Below, in pieces: positions 1 to 9,331 of a stretch of 64,000 nt of DNA; within the stretch, counting starts at the first letter, position 1; the number at the start of each line of letters is the position of its first letter. The position numbers and the translations under genes were made by a program. The DNA lies in the NCBI RefSeq assembly GCF_932274485.2, contig NC_065879.2, positions 64,377,459-64,441,458 on the forward strand. Direction: 5' to 3'. The DNA is from Patella vulgata (lineage: Eukaryota > Mollusca > Gastropoda > Patellidae). The notes under the pieces were generated by a model that was not told the DNA's origin, ran no database searches, and was given only the letters and a program-made list of their open reading frames with translations.

Positions 1-315
1 TTGAGATAACGATCGGCGAACTACTATAAAATCATGGATTCATAAATGACAAATTAATTATTAAAAAAACCTGTATGGAATGGACTAAGCTGGCACAAAA
101 ATCTGCCGTTCAATTTGACTGTTCACCTATTTCATGGAATATAATTGATTAGAAATTACAACAAAAAATTTAAATATCGAATGTAAATCACTTAATATAT
201 ACTCATAATACATATATATTAATATGCTTTTAGACCCATTTTAGTCTTATTTCAAGTTTCCCAAATTTTGACCATATTACATGACCTTTGACCTGTATTT
301 ATCTTCTAATTCTAG

Positions 316-462
316 TTGACAGTGGTAAATATGTGTTCAGTAATGATAAACAGATATTGATGGTGACAAATCTTGTAAAACCAGATGATACTACATGCTT
401 CCAGTGTAAAGTTAGCAACTCGGAGGGTTTTCGATTTGCTGATGGATGTCTGGATGTCATAG
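316..462 (+). CDS. Exon: second half of Ig4-like domain (copy A)
   Basis: The acceptor ttctaattctag precedes 316 and a gtaagt donor follows 462. The 147-bp phase 1-1 exon encodes the strand E-G half of an Ig domain, including PDDTTCFQCKVSNSEG. This matches the position of the DT..QCEARN motif in Ig4 of L1 proteins. The same exon in copies B and C differs at a few sites only. Confidence 0.8.
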
Positions 463-3400
463 GTAAGTTTAAGCCTTTTAATATCAAGCTGGTAAAGCAA
501 ACCTGATAGTATCCAGTTTTTTCAACCCTAAGAGCATTGACAATCGAGTGAATATGAGAATTTCATCAGACAAAACATGTACTGAGTCAATAAAAAAATA
601 TCCCTATGATGTCTCTCTTGTGTTACATTAAATCAAGATTCAAATGATGCGGTACCAGGTATCATGACTTAAAAAAAACATTGACCTGACTCAGTGTCAA
701 GTATTTACTTGAATTCTACTCACACCAGATCAGGTATGGTAGCTTACACAACTGTCACACATTTTGATTGCATGATTTGAAGATATAGAACTTGAATCAT
801 ACGTTTTATGATTCAAAACTTGTTTAACCTTAAGTGGCCCACAGGTTTGATGTCATAGCATTATAAAAATTCACATCATGATCAGGGGTATAAATTTTTA
901 GGGCTGTGCAGTCGGTATCAAAATTATGCATCGGCAACTAAATAAATTAATGCCAAAATAGAAGGGAAAAATCCCAAATACTTAATTTATGTATGAATAT
1001 ATCTGTGTATATGTTTGATTGCTTTGATTGGATATCACAATACGCACCATTTTTTCAAAGCTCAAATTAATAAGAACTGCATTGCGTTCAGTATTGAAAT
1101 GGGAACTCTTCGATGAACTATTGTCTCTTGTGTTTGAGGTTGACCAAACGGACGCGACTGATCTTGACAGAATCGCCAATTGATGGTCAAACTTGACTTT
1201 GTGCGGATGCTTGATGAAAATATGAGGACATAGTCATATCTTTGCTAATTAATTATGTATATTCACCATATAGATTCATGTATTTGATGTAATTATCACG
1301 CATTCACAGTACTTTGTTTGTTCTTGCAAAAGAATTTAATAAATAACATCAATTCCTATGCGTAGTACTCAATTTTACTTATGTTAGAAGTGTTTTCAGA
1401 CCATCAGAATTCTGGAAAATCCAGGAAATTGCATGCCCCCGAACCCTCTAGAAAGCATGCACCTGTAGTGCTCGGCTCAAGGCTGCGTTGGTCGTATTTG
1501 GGGCCTCTGCATCTCATTTTTGCTATCCCCAACCAAAATCAAAATATACTATTCAAAAAAAGTAGGGGATATTTGATTTTTAAGTGTTATTAAAGTCACC
1601 TAATGAAACTGACGAAGAAACAAATGACAAAATGAAATGAAGTTCACATTCATCGATTTATTCCAAATGATCGTTAGACTAAGTAAGGCACAGACTGACC
1701 ATTATAAGGGTAAAATGATACCCGGGGTCAAACAGCAAAGTTACCACAGCATCACAACGGGTAAATCCTCCTCTGTTTGCCAAACAAGTATTGATCCGAC
1801 GTGGCATACTCCTAATGAGACGTCTAAGGTCATTTTGGTCCAGATTGTCCCATTCCTGTTGCAACGCAGCAGCAAGTTCTTGGACATTGGCAGGACGTTG
1901 TTGACGTTGACGTAACCTCTGTCCTAGCATGTCCCAGACATGCTCGATGGGGGAGAGGTCGGGACTCAGTGCTGGCCAAGGTAATGTGGTGATGTTCTGT
2001 TGTTGGAGGTAACCTGTAACGATCCTGGCCCTGTGACATCTTGCGTTGTCATCCTGGAAGATGAAACGGCGGCCATGACGTCGTGCGAACGGCACAACAT
2101 GGACTGCCAAGATGTTGTCCCGGTAGTACTGGCCTGTAACACGCCCTGCAACAACATGTAAAGCCGTTCTTCCAGCAACAGTGATGCCTCCCCACACCAT
2201 AACAGAACCACCCCCAAATCGATCATGTCTGATGACGTTAACGTCTTGGAAGCGCTCGTTTTGACGACGCCACACCCTCCTACGTCTGTCCAAAAAATCA
2301 ACAGTGAACCTTGACTCATCTGAAAACATCACATTGCTCCAGCGTCGATTATCCCAGTGTTGACGATCCCTACACCAACGACGTCTTGTCTGAATGTGAT
2401 GATCTCTCAAACAAGGGATCACGCGAGGACGTCGGGCGCGAATCGTCTGGCCACTCACTCTCACACCAGTGTCTGTTTGAAGACGAGCGCTGATCTGATT
2501 TGCTGTGATGACACGATTTCCCAAGGCCAAGGTACGGATAAATCGATCCTGGGCTTGAGTTGTCGCCCTTGGTCGACCTGAGCGTGGTCTGTCCTGTACA
2601 TTTTGGGTAAGCCGACGCATATCAAAATTTGTTTTCTGGTCACTAAAACAATTAAATTGATGTTTCCACCCTGGAATTCAATGCCACAATGACTGTAACA
2701 TTCAAAGTCAGAGTCGTGCAAATCTTGGGTTGGACCCCCATGATGATCCCAAGCATCACCTGCATTCCATGCGGTAGCTATTGGTGCATTTGGGCGTCAC
2801 ATGTAACTGGAAATGTTTCTTCTGTTAGGTTCTATAGTGACTTTCTCGTAGTCATTTGCATATTTTAGTATTATGCCCCCAAAATCAAATATCCCCTACT
2901 TTTTTTGAATAGTATAGATATATACACTGGTGGTCAGTATACATGTGTACTACAACTAGAAAAATAAGTTGTTGATTACTGCCATCACACTCTAATAACA
3001 TAGAACTATTAACACCTACACGTCTATTATCACTGTCATAATCACTGAAAAAATATGAATCACCATCATTCAATTTTCACTGTTTTAACATAATTTTTTT
3101 AAGAAGAAACTGTAACATGAAGTTATAGGTATTGACGAGTGGTTAGGTAGGAGTTGAAAAGCAGAACCTTTGAACTTTAATATATAGTCCATCTGTATTC
3201 TGAATCAAACACTGTCCATCTGTATTCTGATTCAAACACTGTCCATCTGTATCATGAATCAAACACTGTCCATCTGTATCATGAATCAAACACTGTCCAT
3301 CTGTATCATGAATCAAACACTGCCCATTTTTATCATGAATTGCAATCAAGCATTTGATTACTATATAAATAATATGATAGAGGTGTTTTTTTTTTCTTTT

Positions 3401-6400
3401 TAAGAACCCATTGTGATTACATCAAGACCTCCAGCTGTTCAGGAGATATTGAAAGGTGATATCGTCAATTTGACTGTTATGGCCCAGACTAACTCTCCAT
3501 GGCCGATTCAGTATAAATGGTTCTTTAACAATCAGACTTATGATGATAAGCCACCTTTTGTTACTTACAATGAAACATCTAAATTCGCATACATCAACAC
3601 AGAGGATTTATCGTTTGAGGATTATCGTACTATTAATGGAACGTACATACGGATGGTGTATAATGTACATGAAAAAATCAATGTTACAATTCAAGTTATC
3701 TTGAAAGAAGTTGGAAGTAAGTTTGTTTTAGCTTTTTATGCGCCTACATGGAAATGTGGTCGTAATTGCCGTCGTCCACACTTTCTTGTGAAAATCCTAC
3801 AGACAACATTTATCATTTGATTGTTTTGAAATTGATATATGTTGTTTACATCACTGAGATGAAGAAACCTTTTAAAATTCAATAATTTCCGTTAATTTCT
3901 TCTAGAAATGTTATCATCTGATCTGTATGAAATTTATATACATCCTTTAAATTAGTGAAACATCGAAGCCTATTGACTAGCAGCAATTTCTTTTAATTAC
4001 TTCTAGAGTTATGGCCCTTGTTTTACTTTGTTGAATTTTGTGAACTTTCGAACAATAAAATTTATTATCTGATCTGTATGAAATTTATATGCATCATTTA
4101 AATTAGTGAAAAAAAGAAACCTTTTGCATTTCAGAAATTTCTGTTAATACTGTTTAAAGTAATGGCCCTTGTTTCACTTTGTTGAACCTTGTGAACTTTC
4201 GAACAATAGAAGTTATCGTCTGATCTGTATGAAATTGCCCATTTACTACTTCACGAATTGAACCTTGTGAATGCTCTCACAACAAAAGTTATCATCCGAT
4301 CTGTATGAAGTTTTCTGCATTATTTAAATTAGTAAGATGAAAGATCCTGTCAAATTTTAACAATTTCTGTTAATTACATGTACTTCCAGAGTTAAGGCCC
4401 TAGTTTCAGTTTGTAGAACCCTTTCGAACCCTCAAACGATGGAAATTATAATATGATCTGTATAAAATAATCTTGTAAATGTCCCCCTTTACCTACAAAT
4501 GAATAAATATGCGACAATCCTTGTCGACCGCTTGATTGATTTAGTTACTGTGGGTGTATGTTTCATTGCCTATCTTTCTTTAATGGGGGGTGATGGTGGC
4601 TAAGTGGGTAAGGCGCTAGCTCGCTAGCCTGGAGGTCAGGTGTTCAATCCCTGCATTGGCTGAGAAAGTTCATCCAGATTTTCCAGCATGGTTCCTCCTT
4701 GTCAGTGATGCAGGATGTAGGGCCTGACAAGGACAGCTGTCTCGTCATTTGGATGGGACGAAAAACCGAGTTCCTGTGTACACATTGGCATGCGTGTAAA
4801 AGATCCCTTGACAAATGGAATTAGATATAAGAGTAGGCCGTAGTGCTGCTGTCCGGGCATAATTTCCCACATAGCACACTGTATGGCGTATGCCCGTCTT
4901 CATTAGCCCAGTTCGGTGCAAAACAGTAGGACGTTAAACCCCATTTCATTTCCTCTTTTTTTTAATGGCCAGTTTCCACATATGCATATTTTTTTTTTCG
5001 TGGGCTTAAAGTTGCCTGATCTTGGAATAACTTGAACAATTAATGCTTGGTACATGTATTAAAATAAAAACTGTAGCCCTTGTGTACACATGATGTCAGA
5101 TTTTCACATTGTCTTGACATCTCTTTCTGAATTAATTAATTCTATGTAGATAAGCTACAATTATATGATAATCATATACAGACTATCTACATGTAATACA
5201 TGTATGTAGAATATGACGAGTATAGTCTTGTATCATCTGATACTGACAGTTTTATTTATGACAATAATTTACATCTTTTACATTTAATAGATTCTACTTT
5301 TATTTTCAACCTTTTTCCATATTTATACTATATTTCAATATTGCAGTGGGGAAGCGATTATCCTGGTTACAGGTATATTTGAAATGAAAATATATACATA
5401 CCTTACTTTGTATTTTAGTTGTTGGGCCAGCTACTGCTGCTGCTCCTGATCTGTGGTGGATAGCATTAATTATTGGTATATTATTACTGGTGTGTGTTAT
5501 AGTTATTATCTGTGTTGTCTGTCGACGTAAAGCTCAGGAAGGTGTTTATCCATGTAAGTACACTTGATTTTACCACAAACAAGATAGAAGATGATTAGAG
5601 TGTATCAAGAACTTTCAGCGTTTTTTGTTAGGTAATGGGTAATTCCTGAATGACTAAAACAGAATGTATAAATTCCTAGTTTTTTAAATGCAACAAAAGA
5701 CTGGATACAAGTTAAGAAGCCATGACGGTAGGAATTTGGTGTTAAAGGATTCGAAATTACCTCATAATTAACCCACCCTCACATTATTAGGCAAGTTTTA
5801 AATCCTATTGACTTGTAGATTCAGGCTTGAAAATATCCGACCACCCAAATTCTGGAAAGTTGATACTTTGTTTCTTGTCCCCATTTTCATTATCCTTGTT
5901 GATGCAGAAAAGTAGGATGTTATGCTCCATTTCTATATGTCAACTTTGACTAGAGAGACTTCTCGATGATTAATTAGATCAGAATACTATTGAATAGAAC
6001 TATTGCTAAAACAGTAATATTATAGGCCTCTGTGGGTTAAAAAGCAAATTCTGTTTTATTAACAATCTGAAGTTTGTAAGAATTTATGTTATATATTATA
6101 ATTTGTGATTGGTTGTATTTACAGTGGATAAGAAAGAAAGAGACAACGATTTAGATCCAGAGAAAGATTTAGCTGATAGTGGATTCCATGATCTATCTCG
6201 AGCGTAAGTGTTTTCCTGTTGTTTCGGAGAGCCACGGTGGCTCAGTGAGTAAGACTGGCTCGCTAACCAGAGCTAGCCGAGAAAGTTCCTCTGGACTTTC
6301 CGGTGCAGGCTTCCCATGTCAGTGGTTGGTGCAGGATCTGGCAAGGACAGTGTCTAGTCATTTGAATGGCACGAAAAACAGAGGTCTTGTCTACACATTT

Positions 6401-9331
6401 GCGTGTACGTAAAATAACCCATGGAATTTGAAATAAGAGTAGACCGTAACCCTGCTGTCTGGTCAAAATTTCAATCATAGCTGACTGTATGGCGTATGCC
6501 AGTCTTCATTAACACTGTCCGTGCAGAAAAGTAGGATGTTAAACCCCATTTTATTTCACCTGTTATTTCCATGACAAAGTACTAATAGATTTTTTGGAAT
6601 GAGAAAGCATACTCTTGTCTGGTGTGACATCTGCTAGTGTTAGGGATATTGTGGATGAGTGATAGACTGCATTAGCTGTGGATCTTAATGTACATTACAT
6701 CCCACTTCTACTCGTTGCCACTAGCAACCTTTGATAAAACTGTCCTGTTTATTTGCATTACATGCCTAAAAGTATCGGTGTATCAGAAATGTACAGAAAG
6801 AGTACTGTTCATTTCTGATACACAGATACTTTTACACCGTTTTAGATACCTATCCAGCAATAAGTAGCGGACGTTTAGTCCGACCCAGATCGCAATTGAT
6901 AACGCTGTCTCTTATTCAATGTACATGAAACAACTATTCAAAATCATAGTAACAAAACAAAATGGGGGGGAACTACATGGCAGTTCAAAAACTAAATTAA
7001 ATTAACATAACAACATATTACAAAATCAATTATTATACATATCAATTGGCATCTATTTCATAATTTGGTTTGATTTATATTAATATGCAAAATATATAAA
7101 TTAGAATATTGAATAATTATTTTAATTAATTGTGATAGAAGGCGCAGTTCTCTTGCTGGACACTTCACAGGCATTGAAAATAAGCAGGATGAAAAAAAAA
7201 AACGCCTAGAAAGTCATAAACTTTATTACAAATAAATTTCAACGGAAGAACCATCCACCGATGCATACTTTTACCAGGAATGACCCACGTTTCGCATTTC
7301 CTTTACACTACATTTAATAATATCGCAGTCCTCTACGACATAGACATGTGGTCTAAACAAACACGTGATTGTTTTACGCTCAGAGTATCATACTCATAGC
7401 AAGACGCACGTGTAAATACTACTCAGGTCCTCTCTCCACTGCGAAATCATTCTACCATGAAATGTAACGGGAGGCTCAGAAAGGGATAAATAATGAAAGA
7501 GCAGAAAGTATTTGTCACTTTTCGGTTGAAATGACTCGATAATAAATACTATTTTTCACATTTTGCTTCACAATACTCGATAGAAATGTGATGTAAGTAA
7601 CTTATTAGCACCTTTCCTCGGTGTATCGGTGAATATCAGGACAGTTTTGGTCGGGAGCCGCCTCGGCTGGGCCCCTCGACCAAAACTGTCCTGATATTCA
7701 CCGATACACCTCAGAAAGTGTGCTAATAACTACTACTTACCTATTCAAGTTATGGATTTGATCCCAGATTTGTACTTGACAGGGGTTGGGTCACCGACCT
7801 AACCAAGTTCCCCAGTTTCCACCAAATTCTAATAAATTCTAAAGAATACCTTATGTAAGTCACAAATAAGCACCACTAGCAAAGTTCCGTAAACATACAT
7901 TATGCAAGAGGTCTTTCTTTAGGCCTGAAATGTTATCTAAGTTATTAATTAGGTATTAATTAACTTATCCCAACCATAATCAACTCTCGATGCCATCACT
8001 AGCGTGCGATATTTAACGGATTTGAATACAGTTTGCAAATGATAATTAAACGTAAAAATGGATAATCAAGACTTTGTTTTTCATAAGACCTACTTTAGTA
8101 ATGACCGACGCGAGCTTAAAATTCAATAGCTAATATCTGGTTTCAGAGTGTGGAGCCATTTGACTGAAATTTTCAGAATATTCTATTTACGTTATCTTTT
8201 TTTTAACTATTATAGCAAGAACTGTCAACTCTTATATCTAATCTCCCATAATGCCCAGTTAAGGAACCAAATATTTATCATACTATAGTCATTAGTCAAA
8301 GTTTCCATGACATTTGTGCCCCACATTAGTAACTCATATGAGCCTTCAACACTCCATATGACATTTTAATTGTCCCTCACCGTCCGTCCATCACACTTTT
8401 TGGGACACAATAACTCTTCTAATTGAGCTAGAACATTCAAACTTGGTGTCAGGGTTGGATGGTCGAATGGTTAGCATGTGCGCTGCGCTGTATCATACGG
8501 TTTGTCATTGAGTCAACTGGCGGGTTTCGATTCCCCGGTTGTACGTGACAAGGAGTAGGCTCGCCAGTCCAACCTCGTGGGTTTTCTGCGGGTCCTCCGG
8601 TTTCCTCCCACTGCTAAAGACCCCTATGCGCAAGCGAAATTATTGAAATAAAATTGAACCATGTGTTAGTCCCAAAATGACCTAGTTTGTGTCGAGTGTA
8701 CATTAAACCCCATTTCTCTCTCTCTCTCTCAAACTTAGTGTAGGTGTTTATTAGGTGTATGCCTTGATGGAGTTGGGAGTTAGAAGATGAGAATTTTCTT
8801 TTTAGGGTAAGCAGAGGAGTTGGGTTGCCTGTCAACCTCGTGGGTTTTCTCTGGGTGCTCCGTTTTTCTCTGACTGCTAAAGACCCCTACGCACAAGCAA
8901 ATTATTGAAATAAAATTGAACCATATGTTGCTCCTGAAATGACCTAGTTTGTCAAGTGGCCGTTAAACCCCATTTCTCTCTCTAATTAAGTAAGTGATGA
9001 AACTTGGTGTATAGTTTCATTACATCAATACCTTGACTTAGTTCGATAATGAGCTTTTTCTGTGTCACTGTTGGCTTGCTTATTTATTTTCTAGTGATGA
9101 CAATGGTTTATTTATTTATTTTCTAGTGATGATAATGGTATGGAAAAGAAGGGATCTCCATTACAATTCACCGAAGAACCTTTAAGTTACGAAGATGAGG
9201 ACAGTCTCGCAGAATATGGTGATGGAGAGGATATGGGAAAATTTAATGAAGACGGTTCTTTCATTGGTGTGTATATGGACAAGAAACCACCAGCGCCACC
9301 TGTGCGGAACGGAAACGAAACCCAGATTTAA
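316..9331 (+). CDS. L1CAM/neuroglian-family adhesion receptor, copy A (3' part of gene)
   Basis: Five exons (316-462, 3405-3716, 5419-5553, 6125-6203, 9127-9331) with consensus GT-AG borders and matching phases (1,1,1,1,2) encode the C-terminal part of a type I membrane protein. In order: second half of an Ig domain (Ig4-like), one whole Ig-like domain (Ig6-like), a membrane span, and a tail with a GFH box, an acidic DSLAEYGDG stretch and KFNEDGSFIGVY. That last motif is the ankyrin-binding signature of the L1/neuroglian family, which links cell-cell adhesion to the spectrin skeleton in neurons and epithelia. The gene starts before base 1; the missing N-terminal exons can be judged from copy B (38700-47007). 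No fibronectin III exon lies between the last Ig exon and the membrane exon, which is unusual for this family. Family assignment is firm; the exact orthologue is not. Confidence 0.85.
742..1546. other. Intronic sequence unique to copy A, left of the Tc1 element
   Basis: Copies B and C run straight from the position equal to 742 to the position equal to about 3300. This stretch and its counterpart 2915-3182 are therefore extra in copy A. No coding exon, known repeat or RNA gene is visible here apart from the transposon they flank. Confidence 0.5.
1549..2912. mobile_element. Tc1/mariner-type DNA transposon, 1364 bp, with perfect terminal inverted repeats
   Basis: The two ends are perfect 34-bp inverted repeats beginning CTATTCAAAAAAAGTAGGGG, flanked by the TA target duplication (1547-1548 and 2913-2914). 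The element lies inside an intron of copy A. It falls within a ~2.6 kb stretch (about 742-3300) that is absent from the same intron in copies B and C, so it arrived after the arms separated or was lost from the others. Confidence 0.93.
1679..2620 (-). CDS. Tc1 transposase, DD34E, N-terminally truncated
   Basis: Cut-and-paste transposase of the Tc1 family, 313 residues in one frame. Visible are the GRPR hinge (DRPRSGRPR), a second helix-turn-helix region, the first catalytic Asp in MFSDESRF, the second in FQDDNARCH, and the catalytic Glu in SPDLSPIEHVWD. Counting gives 34 residues between the second Asp and the Glu. The first helix-turn-helix expected before the GRPR hinge is missing. About ten residues usually found between the second HTH and ARRPRV also seem lost, so it probably cannot bind its ends normally. 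The catalytic triad is intact. The element may be movable only with help from another copy. Confidence 0.9.
   Translation of the reverse strand: MRRLTQNVQDRPRSGRPRATTQAQDRFIRTLALGNRVITANQISARLQTDTGVRVSGQTIRARRPRVIPCLRDHHIQTRRRWCRDRQHWDNRRWSNVMFSDESRFTVDFLDRRRRVWRRQNERFQDVNVIRHDRFGGGSVMVWGGITVAGRTALHVVAGRVTGQYYRDNILAVHVVPFARRHGRRFIFQDDNARCHRARIVTGYLQQQNITTLPWPALSPDLSPIEHVWDMLGQRLRQRQQRPANVQELAAALQQEWDNLDQNDLRRLIRSMPRRINTCLANRGGFTRCDAVVTLLFDPGYHFTLIMVSLCLT
3183..3342. repeat. 27-bp minisatellite, about six units
   Basis: The unit is about AATCAAACACTGTCCATCTG plus TATCATG, repeated with few changes. The unit is a multiple of three, so the minus strand stays open and gives a nine-residue repeat (IHDTDGQCL). 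Copies B and C have a single related unit at 39077-39110 and near 55750, so the array expanded in copy A. Confidence 0.85.
3405..3716 (+). CDS. Exon: whole Ig6-like domain without the usual cysteine pair (copy A)
   Basis: A long pyrimidine tract and 'taag' precede 3405; the donor gtaagt begins at 3717. The 312-bp phase 1-1 exon encodes 104 residues with the Ig pattern: GDIVNLTV (strand B), YKWFFNN (strand C Trp) and NGTYIRMVYN (strand F). The strand B Cys position is Val and the strand F Cys position is Arg, so the canonical disulfide is absent. Four NxT/S sequons are visible. If the donor is not used, the frame stays open for 35 more residues into repeat-derived sequence. Confidence 0.8.
3840..4460. 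repeat. Intronic interspersed repeat (family R2), about four degenerate ~170-bp units
   Basis: Repeated blocks contain TCTGATCTGTATGAAATT, 'gaactttcgaacaa' and 'atggcccttgtttcactttg'. The same family fills introns of copies B and C at 37480-38600, 52470-53150, 55068-55260 and 61190-61870. Confidence 0.75.
4585..4952 (+). repeat. tRNA-derived SINE, family A
   Basis: The head has a box A-like TGGCTAAGTGGG and box B-like GTTCAATCC. A long body follows, ending CGTTAAACCCCATTTCATTT. This is a near full-length reference copy. It sits in the intron before the membrane exon and is shared by position with 37057-37378 in the inverted arm, so it predates the inversion. Confidence 0.85.
5419..5553 (+). 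CDS. Exon: transmembrane segment (copy A)
   Basis: The acceptor tattttag ends at 5418 and the donor gtaagt starts at 5554; the exon is 135 bp, phase 1-1. It encodes a short extracellular linker (VGPATAAAPDLWW), about 23 hydrophobic residues (IALIIGILLLVCVIVIICVV) and a basic stop-transfer CRRK followed by EGVYP. The last part resembles the juxtamembrane RRN-G-KYPV region of L1/neuroglian. This exon has no counterpart in copies B or C inside the window. Confidence 0.85.
6125..6203 (+). CDS. Exon: juxtamembrane cytoplasmic segment with GFH box (copy A)
   Basis: The acceptor tttacag ends at 6124 and the donor gtaagt starts at 6204; 79 bp, phase 1-2. It encodes a charged stretch ending DSGFHDLSR, comparable to EEGGFHEYS in insect neuroglian. 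A SINE lies immediately downstream in the intron (from 6227). Confidence 0.8.
6227..6558 (+). repeat. tRNA-derived SINE, family A
   Basis: It starts GAGCCACGGTGGCTCAGTGA and ends TTAAACCCCATTTTATTT. It has lost about 25 bp across the box B region and begins only about 23 bp after an exon donor. Confidence 0.8.
6767..6834. repeat. Imperfect hairpin, ~29-bp arms
   Basis: Arms 6767-6795 and 6806-6834 are reverse complements with a few mismatches (core GTGTATCAGAAATG). The loop is about 10 nt. It may be a short foldback transposon remnant. Confidence 0.7.
7593..7740. repeat. Long palindromic (foldback) element, ~62-bp arms
   Basis: The inner arms are a perfect 34-bp inverted repeat starting GGTGTATCGGTGAATATCAG, with a GC-rich loop of about 23 nt (ggagccgcctcggctgggcccct). 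The outer 28 bp of each arm match imperfectly and begin gtaagta. Left and right limits are where pairing stops. Confidence 0.85.
7886..8266. repeat. MITE-like repeat (family M1)
   Basis: It begins 'aaacatacattatgcaagag' and ends 'ctcccataatgcccagttaa', with weak terminal inverted repeats (about AAASATACATTATG in better copies). Related copies are at 26451-26857 and 38155-38394, and in the LINE-split copies at 53164-55067 and from 61883. Confidence 0.65.
8450..8728 (+). repeat. tRNA-derived SINE, family B, with 13-bp target duplication
   Basis: tRNA-like head (TGGTCGAATGGTTAGCA as box A region, TTTCGATTCCCCG as box B), a body with 'ctccggtttcctcccac', and a (TC)n tail. Flanking repeats tcaaacttggtgt (8437-8449) and tcaaacttagtgt (8729-8741) differ at one base, marking retroposition. 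Confidence 0.88.
8818..8985 (+). repeat. SINE family B, 5'-truncated
   Basis: It carries only the body (cctcgtgggttttctctggg onward) and a short TC tail; the tRNA head is absent. Confidence 0.75.
9079..9140 (+). promoter_or_regulatory. Tandemly duplicated 3' splice site before the last coding exon
   Basis: The sequence TTTATTTTCTAGTGATGA followed by YAATGG occurs twice, 32 bp apart, giving two AG acceptors (ending 9094 and 9126). The downstream AG keeps the L1 tail in frame. The upstream AG shifts the frame because 32 is not a multiple of three, and the ankyrin-binding tail would be replaced. Confidence 0.75.
9127..9331 (+). CDS. Exon: ankyrin-binding tail and C-terminus (copy A)
   Basis: A phase-2 start after tctag and a TAA stop at 9329-9331. 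It encodes DSLAEYGDGEDMGKFNEDGS followed by FIGVYMDKK. This matches DSMAEYGDG..FTEDGSFIGQY of insect neuroglian and the vertebrate L1 box. The FIGQY glutamine is valine here; the regulatory tyrosine is kept. After it come KKPPAPPVR, which fits a class II SH3 ligand (PxxPxR), and the C-terminal ETQI, a class I PDZ ligand (T at -2, I at 0). Related invertebrate and vertebrate members also end in PDZ ligands (e.g. TYV, SFV). Confidence 0.9.

Larger units (their letters stand above)
1..5085 (+). repeat. Outer left arm of interrupted inverted duplication
   Basis: Base 1 onward is the reverse complement of 39868 downward, including exons 316-462/39551-39405 and 3405-3716/39011-38700 and a shared SINE. 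The match ends near 5085/36940. Indels separate the arms (notably the ~2.6 kb in the first intron), but aligned blocks differ by only a few percent by eye. Confidence 0.9.
8370..9062 (-). repeat. Interspersed repeat family R3, reverse orientation, with two SINE insertions
   Basis: Blocks such as 'acttggtgtaggtgtttatt' and 'gtgatgaaacttggtgtata' are the reverse complement of the family seen at 18760-19730 and 43365-44130. SINE family B copies at 8450-8728 and 8818-8985 split it. Confidence 0.7.

Noticed and set aside
3183-3342. Regular repeats that might suggest a CRISPR array
   Set aside because: The units are directly tandem without unique spacers, and the genome is eukaryotic.
3143-3349. 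Minus-strand frame with a nine-residue repeat (IHDTDGQCL)
   Set aside because: It is the translation of a 27-bp minisatellite in an intron; openness follows from the unit length.
4601-4672. tRNA-like sequence (box A and box B) that might be a tRNA gene
   Set aside because: It continues into a long conserved body repeated many times in the window, has no clear acceptor stem, and is therefore a SINE head.
3717-5418. Searched for fibronectin III exons between the last Ig exon and the membrane exon
   Set aside because: Only R2 repeats, a SINE and AT-rich DNA are present; no Trp/Tyr pattern of FnIII with splice borders.
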